Below, piece by piece: positions 57,543 to 64,000 of a DNA stretch of 64,000 bases. A program made the position numbers and the translations under genes. Position 1 is the first letter of the stretch; each line of letters opens with the position of its first letter. The stretch is from Pseudeuparius sepicola (lineage: Eukaryota; Arthropoda; Insecta; Coleoptera; Anthribidae). The stretch lies in contig OY987301.1 in the NCBI GenBank assembly GCA_963920635.1, positions 14,674,501 through 14,738,500 on the forward strand. Direction: 5' to 3'. Under the pieces are notes generated by a model. The model did no database searches. It was given only the letters and a program-made list of their open reading frames with translations, and was not told the DNA's origin.

Positions 57543-58510
57543 TTTGAAACAGCATAAAAAAACTCTAATTGGCGTCACAAAAAGAATGTAGGACATAGAC
57601 GTTACGCAGTTTTCAAAAATATACATATATTCTACAAGCAACATAATATTTCACTTTTAAGGTTTCTTTAAGGTTGTCGTCAAACACAACGTAAAGCTTA
57701 ATGCACCATATAATATTGCCAAAAGGCCTCTAAAAAGCCATATCGATTATAACTACTATTTGCGCAAGAAGGTATATCCTAAGATTTGTGAAATTATGGC
57801 ACGGCTATCCACCGCATTTCGCTGCACAACTGCCCAGCTGTCGAACAGTGTAACCCATGCAAGTAATGATGATATTATATTAGCCGAACATGCAGTCACT
57901 TGTTTTTACTACAATATATATCTTCTCTGTCTCCTTCATCTCTTACTACTAATACCAAGTTCGGTTTAATATGGTTAAAAACGTGTTTTGTCTCTTATTT
58001 TATTGCCGAGGCGCCTGTTCTCGAGCTACCCTGGTAAAATATAAATGAACTCACTTGGAACACAGTGATATACGAGCGCGATCTATTTCAAAGAATTTAA
58101 AACGCTTTGCTACTGGTAAAAATACCAGACTTATCAGCAGAAATCACCCGTATAAAATTCAAAGGTTTTTATGCTGTTCCAAGTGACTTCATTATTTATA
58201 CCATACCTCGAAAATGTAAATGACCAACAAAATAAACACAGCTATAATACTCTTCTCTCCCCACAACCCCCATTTCTACCCTCGAATCTGTCGCGTATGC
58301 CTCGCTAACGCTTACACCGCGCTCACCCGGACCGTTTCCCCATAAATCCGGGAGGGCCGTGGCTGCTATTTTCCGCCCGATTTCCCGCTGATGAGGGGAC
58401 GAGCATTCCGGGCCATCGCTGGCAGGCGACGCCGTAAATTTTGAGGGAGGACGTTAAAAAAGACGCGGCGAAAGCGCCCTCTTTACGGCCTGTTAATTAT
58501 CCCGCTTGAC
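57543..58510 (+). repeat. Segmental duplication, compact right copy
   Basis: Collinear with the blocks of the left copy but lacking its insertions. It reads straight through the sites occupied at 51048-51640, 51904-53282 and 53533-53861. It has a 22-bp segment (GGAACACAGTGATATACGAG region, near 58048) that the left copy lacks. The CpG-rich end block lies at 58275-58510. The frame at 57760-57969 is not conserved in the left copy. Confidence 0.85.
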
Positions 58511-58644
58511 GTCGGGGAAAAGGCGACGGAACTTTCAGTTCGATAAGAAATTGGAAACAGAATATGTCTTTGGTGATTTAGTAATGATACGATACAAGTT
58601 TGCTTCGATAAAACAAAACATTTTCGTTTGTTCTCAAAAAAAAA

Positions 58645-59017
58645 GTTACTACCTGTAATAATAATATCATTGCAGATTATAGGTACCTACCTGCTATCAA
58701 GCTAGTTGAAGAACAATATCCAAGTTATGGATTTATACAGAACTTAATGGCAAAAAAAATATTGTTTTCTTCGGAGGAAGAACCGTTTTCAAATATAATC
58801 GCGCATGTAATTGACATTTCTTCTGCATTCTCAATAAGACCGCCCGAAAATGCTAATCAATGAAATTTCTAAGAAAAAATTAATAGAAAGGCCTGTGGCG
58901 TATACCAGTACTAATTTAATAATAGCTATAGAGTTCCTAGAAGACTTCAAGCAGTTCTTATTTTCACGCTATTCGGGTAAACTAGTAGTTACAGATGATT
59001 CAACCTACAGTATTTAG
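58645..59017 (+). pseudogene. Unrecognised coding-like relic in two frames
   Basis: A frame open from 58645 to the stop at 58861 reads EEQYPSYGFIQNLMAKKILF and SSAFSIRPPENANQ. It overlaps a second frame (ATG 58850, stop 59015) reading MLINEISKKKLIERPVAY, then FLEDFKQFLFSRYSGKL and VVTDDSTYS. Composition is protein-like and the two would join by one frameshift. The second weakly recalls retrotransposon RNase H (RPxAY, then TDxS), but this is too short to assert. A TTGCAG acceptor-like site lies at 58670-58675. It could also be a real exon pair of an unknown gene. Confidence 0.3.
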
Positions 59018-59019
59018 AA

Positions 59020-60470
59020 GATATCCTTTAAAAAATGTATCATCTTTCTATACAGTGGAATTAGATCACTCCAACTTGAGAGCAAAATCCAATAGTGTTC
59101 ATAGAGATTCTTAAAACAACTTAAGTGAATCACACTAGTATACTAGAGTGTCCCAGGAGTATCACAGTTTGCGGCACGAGCCGCAGGCGAATGCTGTAAG
59201 TCATATGAGTGGAAAATGAACATTCCGTGCGAGTTATACGCTATACTTTTTCTACGTGTGTATTAAACAAAATGAATATTTAACGTCGTGGTATGCACAC
59301 CTCCGAGACCCGTACTAAATTTCCATTACATATTGGTGTTAGGAAGAAAATGATAATTTAACAAACTTGTTATTGGTTAAAAATGAAAGTTCCTCACCTA
59401 GCAATGAGGGGCCTTAAAGAACATGAATATGGACTGTAGCAAGAAAGCAATATAAATAAAACCACGGGATTAGAACTAATCAAATATAATGCTTAAACTT
59501 ACATAGGGCAAGGCGGGGGTGAAAATATTGTTCTAAACTAGAACCCGTGGAGTTCAAGATCCTCAAAAGAAGAGAAAACAACGTCTCAGTTTCGTGTGAA
59601 AGCTTCTTGGACAGATTGGATGTTTATTGTTGTTATTGTGTCTATTAGAAGGATAAACTGATATATAGGGTTCAGTGTTGAGTGAGGTATACACCCAGCG
59701 GGTAGGTAAATAAATTTGGGTATTTACCCAAACTATATTTAGCTACCAAGGGTATTTAAACATAATCTAATAAAAATAACACGCATATCAAATATTCGTC
59801 TTGATTTATTAGTAGGTATAGGTAGACGTTATCTTGTATGAGTGTTGTGTGATCTCTTCATCAACAAATTATTGTGCTCTGCAAAATGGGAAGAAAGAAA
59901 TGAGCTACTTGGGCATTTTTAATAAAATAACTGGTCTGCAAAATACCCGTTTTAAATAAACAGTGTATTTACCATGCACAAAAAATAAATACCGGGGTAT
60001 TTTACATCACTAATAGGATCGGTACGTATAAAAAATATTATTGAAAACTATAGTTTGGGGTTGCCAAGAACCAAAAAATTTTGTCCCATATGCCACGAGC
60101 AATTTTTTTTGTTATTATTTATTTATTATAGGAATTGTTAAAATTCAAATTTTATTTTTTTATGATTTACTTACCTACCTAATTATTTTGAACATGAAGA
60201 AGTATAAGGTATTCAATTTAATACGAAATTTAACATTATTATCTATATTTATTTACAATATTATGTGAAAAAAAAATCATTGGAAAAATGTCTGGAAATA
60301 AATTTTCTGCCAGCGTCACATTTGCAGCTACTAAAATATGCGATAGTGTAAATTCTATCTTATTGCCGCTGGAGATGTCTAATTTTGTGATAACTAACTA
60401 AATTTTTTTTCGCACTTTAAAAATACACGAAATAGACATAAATCAACAAAGCTAAATTGTCACAGTCACT
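59020..60470. other. AT-rich DNA, nothing firm
   Basis: Phrases near 60045-60105 (TTTGGGGTTGCCAAGAACC, TATGCCACGAGC) resemble 51538-51590, so part of the same repeat may be here. The frame at 60041-60268 is AT-driven. No other feature. Confidence 0.4.
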
Positions 60471-60481
60471 GCCGCCAGTGC

Positions 60482-61534
60482 CGAGGCCAACGATAAAGAC
60501 AGGCCACGACGCTAACGCATAATCGCGTAGTCACGTGACCAACTTAGTCGTATATAATGAAAGGCATTTTTGGAGGTAAGTAGAAAAAACAAATTTCGTA
60601 ACAATTTGGCAAGTTTTCTTTCATCTATTACATTATTGGTTTTGTGCATTCAAGCTTTCACTAATTGTTTTTTCAAAATTTTCAACCTGCCTCAGCTGTT
60701 TTAGGCTGAGAGTTAAACGGCACTGCACTCACAATATTTTGGCACATTCTCAAAAATTGTTCCTTTAGCTTAGGTGATATTCTCTATAGGTATTTTCCTC
60801 CCACAACACATTTGTCTTCCTGGCTTTTGTAATATGTATAAACAGACCCAATATTTGGTATTTAGGTTATTTTTTACGAGAAATAAAAATGAAAACTAAC
60901 CTCAGTAGGTACTGTAAATATTGACGAGGTCTCAGTTGATCGGCAGCGTGAAAGACCATATTATTATCAGGGCGTAGGTCGACAACGAAAATCCTCGAGT
61001 ATGTTACAACACTGATTTATTTCGCACAAGGTGAATGGTGAATACAATAAATACACAACCCGAACGTGGTCAACGGGAACGGCTTCCAGTCACCCGGACC
61101 GTCTGAACTCGCGAATCTCCCGTAATCAGTTCACCCCTCTGTGTCTCAGGCTCCACTGTCCAATACTGTCCCATGTCCATAATAGTCCATTCCGGGTTCC
61201 CTATTCTGTGGTTCGGGGGAGAATTCCCCTTAACAGCGCTAACGCGTCGCGTCGGTGCGAGCGGCACCAATACTCTTGGACGGCACGACTCCCACCCAGA
61301 CACCCAGAGGCCAATAATAACACCTGGGCGGTTCCCCTCCGCCAGGACACACGCGCACTAGACACAAACTTGTTTCTAAAATATAAACTAATACGTTTAA
61401 AAACACTTTAAACATTGAAAACTTCTCAAAACCCAAGCTGCCGCTTTCAGTTATGTGACAAATGACATGTAACGTCTGACTAAGATGGTCCCGTGATTTT
61501 TGTGCACCAGGGCCTGTCTTTATAGTAGGCCTTG
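60482..61534. mobile_element. TIR element, copy 2, with 9-bp target duplication
   Basis: Same family as 32955-34106. The left end reads CGAGGCCAACGATAAAGAC; the right end, inward, CAAGGCCTACTATAAAGAC. CGCCAGTGC flanks both sides (60473-60481, 61535-61543), a clean 9-bp duplication. It is about 100 bp shorter than copy 1 through several small deletions. Frames at 61031-61646 on both strands are not conserved with copy 1, so it is non-coding. Confidence 0.87.
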
Positions 61535-62085
61535 CGCCAGTGCATAGTGACGTTTGTTTTCCATGGCCTCCTACTACTTCACTTAAATTTGTATAGCGGA
61601 CCCGCGCAAAAAAAAAAACGTGTACAATGTGTAGTGTATTTCCCAATTATTAGAAACGAACATACGATGAGGCCATAAATAGATATTTATGTGCCAAGGC
61701 ACCGAAGTTTAACTTTTTATGACTCATGTGGAATTTAGTTGCCAAGGCCTCTGGCCGAGGCAAGTAAACCACATGAGTCATAAAAAGAACTTCAGTGCCG
61801 AGGTACATATTATTATATATATATTTTTAATAAATCGAAAAAAAAATGTTTTGTTAGGCAAAAAAATTATCATAAGGGATCATCCGTCCATGAACCAACT
61901 GCGCGCGGCGTTGCTTGACTTTGACGATCGCTCTGTCTAGGTCAAGTATGACGACGCACGGCGCTTCCCAATAGAAATTCCAAACTGCTGCCTGTTGTGC
62001 AGCCTCCATGAAAAATAGATTGATATTCAAACCTATACTATAATATTTATACTGAAAGATTGCGCTGCTATAGGTAACAATGGGC

Positions 62086-62923
62086 ACATTTTTCGTTTTT
62101 TTTTTTATAAGCTCAGATAATAGCTTTGACTAAAAGATACTTATGGATTTTTTTTCAAATTTTTTTGAAGGCCCGTTTGACCGAAAAAAAAATAAAAATG
62201 TCCACGGGGTGAGTATAGGTACTTTTTGTAGGTCCGGCAACGCCGCAAAACGGTCAGGTTCGAATTTAAACAGCCCGCCCACCTTTCTGTCAAATCACAG
62301 CTGTGACCTATTTATTACGCTGGTTTGTTTTTGTTGGTTATTCGTTATTCGTTTGGCTAGCCATCGTTTACGTTTTGTTGTGAGTTACTGCTTAATATAA
62401 TAGTGTTCAGCATGGAAGACGGCTTTGTTAAAGCATTATTTAGTTTTCATAATGAAAAATGAAAAAACTCTCAACACAAAGAACAAATCACCAACTATCG
62501 ATGAGGTTAACTCCGACGATGTAAGACGTAAACAATCTAAATGACAGTGGTGCGATGTTGCCGGCTATTTTGTCGTCTACCTGGGAGGGTTTATTACTTT
62601 AAACTGTCCTATTTAAATTACATCAAAAAACTATAATTAATCTGGTTATAATGGTGTGCCATATAATTAATACACCCCAGTTGTATATCTTTTATTAATA
62701 ACAAGTGTTAAAAAACAAGTAAATCTATTAAATTTTTTAGCCCGAACTTATGAAACTGATTGGTAAAGGGTCCAGCTGACGTCAGCAGGACCCCGATTTC
62801 AATTATAATTTTTGGCCTAGTTAAAGATAATAAAAACAAACGGGTGGACTTTTTGGGACTTTAAAGACATAATACATAAAGTAAACGCAAAGAAAACAAA
62901 AAATTTTTTTATGAAATGACCCC
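62086..62923. mobile_element. ~838-bp insertion in family R copy 4
   Basis: The interruption begins GGGCACATTT and ends AAATGACCCC, which are imperfect inverted ends (GGGCACATTT against GGGGTCATTT). AT may be duplicated. The insert carries a 150-bp block shared with 14735-14885 and a short coding-like stretch, described separately. CAGCTGACGTCAGCAGG lies near 62773. Class unknown. Confidence 0.6.
62412..62542 (+). pseudogene. Short coding-like stretch in the insertion
   Basis: ATG 62412 gives MEDGFVKALFSFHNEK and a stop. The adjacent frame continues NEKTLNTKNKSPTIDEVNSD and ends in a basic DVRRKQSK before its stop near 62540. Together they look like the start of a small transposon-encoded protein broken by a frameshift, but no family is recognised with confidence. 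Confidence 0.25.
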
Positions 62924-63109
62924 ATTTCGCAATGTGTACGAAAAGTTAAATGGGTCTTTATTGCGCGGGTTTTGAATATTTGGTCACTTTTGACGGGCGA
63001 TGGCTCCACGTCGACCACGTCTGACGTTTGGGATACATCAGTGCCGATTTCTGAGCTTTCAATGTCGATCTTGAGACACTTCACTGTCGATTTCAAGAAA
63101 AAGTAATTT

Positions 63110-63320
63110 ATAAAGAGATCCAGATTTTGTCCATATGTAACAGCAACATTACTGGAATTCTTCAGGTTTCCTTACCTATATGTTCCAGGGAATTGGAACC
63201 ACAAAAATTCTTACTTAACCGCCGCTTCTAACAAGTTCTGCAAAGATCCCAATCTGCCTCGCAGGGAGGATAATGGATATCTTTCTCGTATCTAATTAAC
63301 ACCATTTTGCCACACCGGCC
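63110..63320. other. Unremarkable DNA
   Basis: Nothing recognised. Confidence 0.4.
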
Positions 63321-63660
63321 GTGTGAAAACGCTCACCGATAAGGCACCGCCTTTAATTATCCCCCCGACAGCCGAATGGCCGCGGTATCAAAACACCCGA
63401 GAGGAATTCCCAAAAATTCAATATTAAGCGGAAGATTACGAGTTTAAAACGTCAAGTCGCACTGCTGTAGGTGCAGTCGGCCGGCCCGAGTGCCGGCCGG
63501 CGTCCGACCGCCCGACCCGGACCTGTAGCGAGCTGGGCCGCTGCCGGCCCGTACCGCCAAAGGGGCCGCGCATTAGTCACACCTGCCAGGTAGTGCCGCG
63601 GCCGAAACGATTTGGCAATGCCATTAATAACCGACGGCGCGCTCGTATGGTACCGGACCT
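63310..63660. other. CpG-rich non-coding block
   Basis: Very CpG-rich at 63475-63560 (GGCCGGCCCGAGTGCCGGCC, CGACCGCCCGACCCGG). TTTAATTATCCCCCCGACAG near 63351 echoes GTTAATTATCCC in the 56.2 and 58.5 kb blocks. A minus-strand frame here (63452-63742) has no known domain. A similar short GC-rich patch closes the window at 63930-64000. Confidence 0.4.
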
Positions 63661-64000
63661 CAGAGAAATAACCAAGGTAGAGGGAGTGAGAACAAAAAGT
63701 AAACAAAGCCAACATCTTTTTGAGTGATGCTGCGTACTCCATTGTTTACAGCATTTCATTTCAAAATAGAAGGGTTTAATAATGAGATTCAATGAAGGCA
63801 CACCTCCCTTAACGCTAAATTAACAAATGTAGTTATTAATTTCTTTTTTGTAATAATTTTAAACTAAAACTAAATTGCAGTGTAATTATAGTATCTAATT
63901 ATCACTTTAATAAAATCGGCACAGATACCTCAAACCGCCCGACATGGCAATGCTGCTTTTGCTGCCGCGGGCGCCGCGTCCGTTAACTCAGCGATATTTG

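Larger units (their letters stand above)
61680..63108 (-). repeat. Family R, copy 4, split by an insertion
   Basis: Parts at 61680-62085 and 62924-63108 together form a full-length minus-strand copy. The hairpin is at 61697-61800, and the MNINLFFMEAAQQ frame is open (start near 62027). The phrase GGTAACAATTTCGCAATGTG, intact in copy 3, is split after GGTAACAAT by about 840 bp. Confidence 0.75.

Noticed and set aside
61239..61646. 135-residue minus frame as a gene
   Set aside because: It crosses the end of the TIR element and repeats copy 1 sequence with shifted frames.
1..64000. CRISPR array, operon or riboswitch
   Set aside because: No spaced direct repeats of suitable size, no bacterial gene organisation; the sequence is eukaryotic in character.

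Overview
This window looks like nuclear DNA from an insect or other arthropod. It is AT-rich, has no long open reading frame, and is packed with transposon families common in arthropods: mariner-type DD34D elements with TA target duplications, hAT, a P-element/THAP-like fragment, a TTAA-flanked MITE and a Penelope-like relic. No intact host gene, rRNA, CRISPR array or complete tRNA is visible. It is best read as intergenic or long-intron DNA. The order of the organism cannot be fixed from sequence alone.

Layout: 0.7-2 kb has a 663 bp foldback element, then a hAT-type MITE whose body is ATCGAT arrays inside an 8-bp target duplication. 3.3-4.2 kb has a hairpin repeat (family R, copy 1). 5.0-6.5 kb is a mariner with a broken transposase; 9.55-10.37 and 10.73-11.88 kb are two more TA-flanked elements, the second with a transposase relic. 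12.0-13.8 kb is a possible large TIR element. 15.7-16.0 kb is a broken THAP zinc finger and 17.4-18.5 kb a TIR element with a P-element-like fragment. 20-26.9 kb holds MITEs, hairpin family H and a 1.25 kb foldback. 28.4 kb is R copy 2 and 30.6-31.2 kb a palindrome plus tandem repeat. 32.96-34.1 kb is a 1.15 kb TIR element (second copy at 60.5 kb). 35.4 kb is the TTAA MITE. 37.28-38.42 kb is a hAT element with 8-bp duplication and a surviving C-terminal dimerisation domain. 39.4 kb is a mariner relic, 41.4-42.5 kb H copy 3, 42.6-43.3 kb the Penelope-like relic, 44.7-46.6 kb two TIR elements, and 43.8/47.4 kb an inverted repeat pair.

From 50.9 to 58.5 kb a segmental duplication exists in two states. 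The right copy (57.54-58.51 kb) is compact. The left copy is spread over about 5.3 kb by insertions, so the right copy serves as a set of natural empty sites. The best case is a 1,379 bp foldback whose removal with one TA recreates the right copy exactly.

Between the transposons are short CpG-rich blocks (near 0.3, 8.7, 14, 23.5, 30, 31.8, 34.5, 36.9, 46.8, 50.2, 56.1, 58.4 and 63.5 kb). They contrast with the AT-rich background and are not obviously coding. They could be conserved regulatory DNA of a nearby gene, but that is inference. No cooperating gene system was found; the interest lies in transposon structures, presence/absence evidence and hairpin families.
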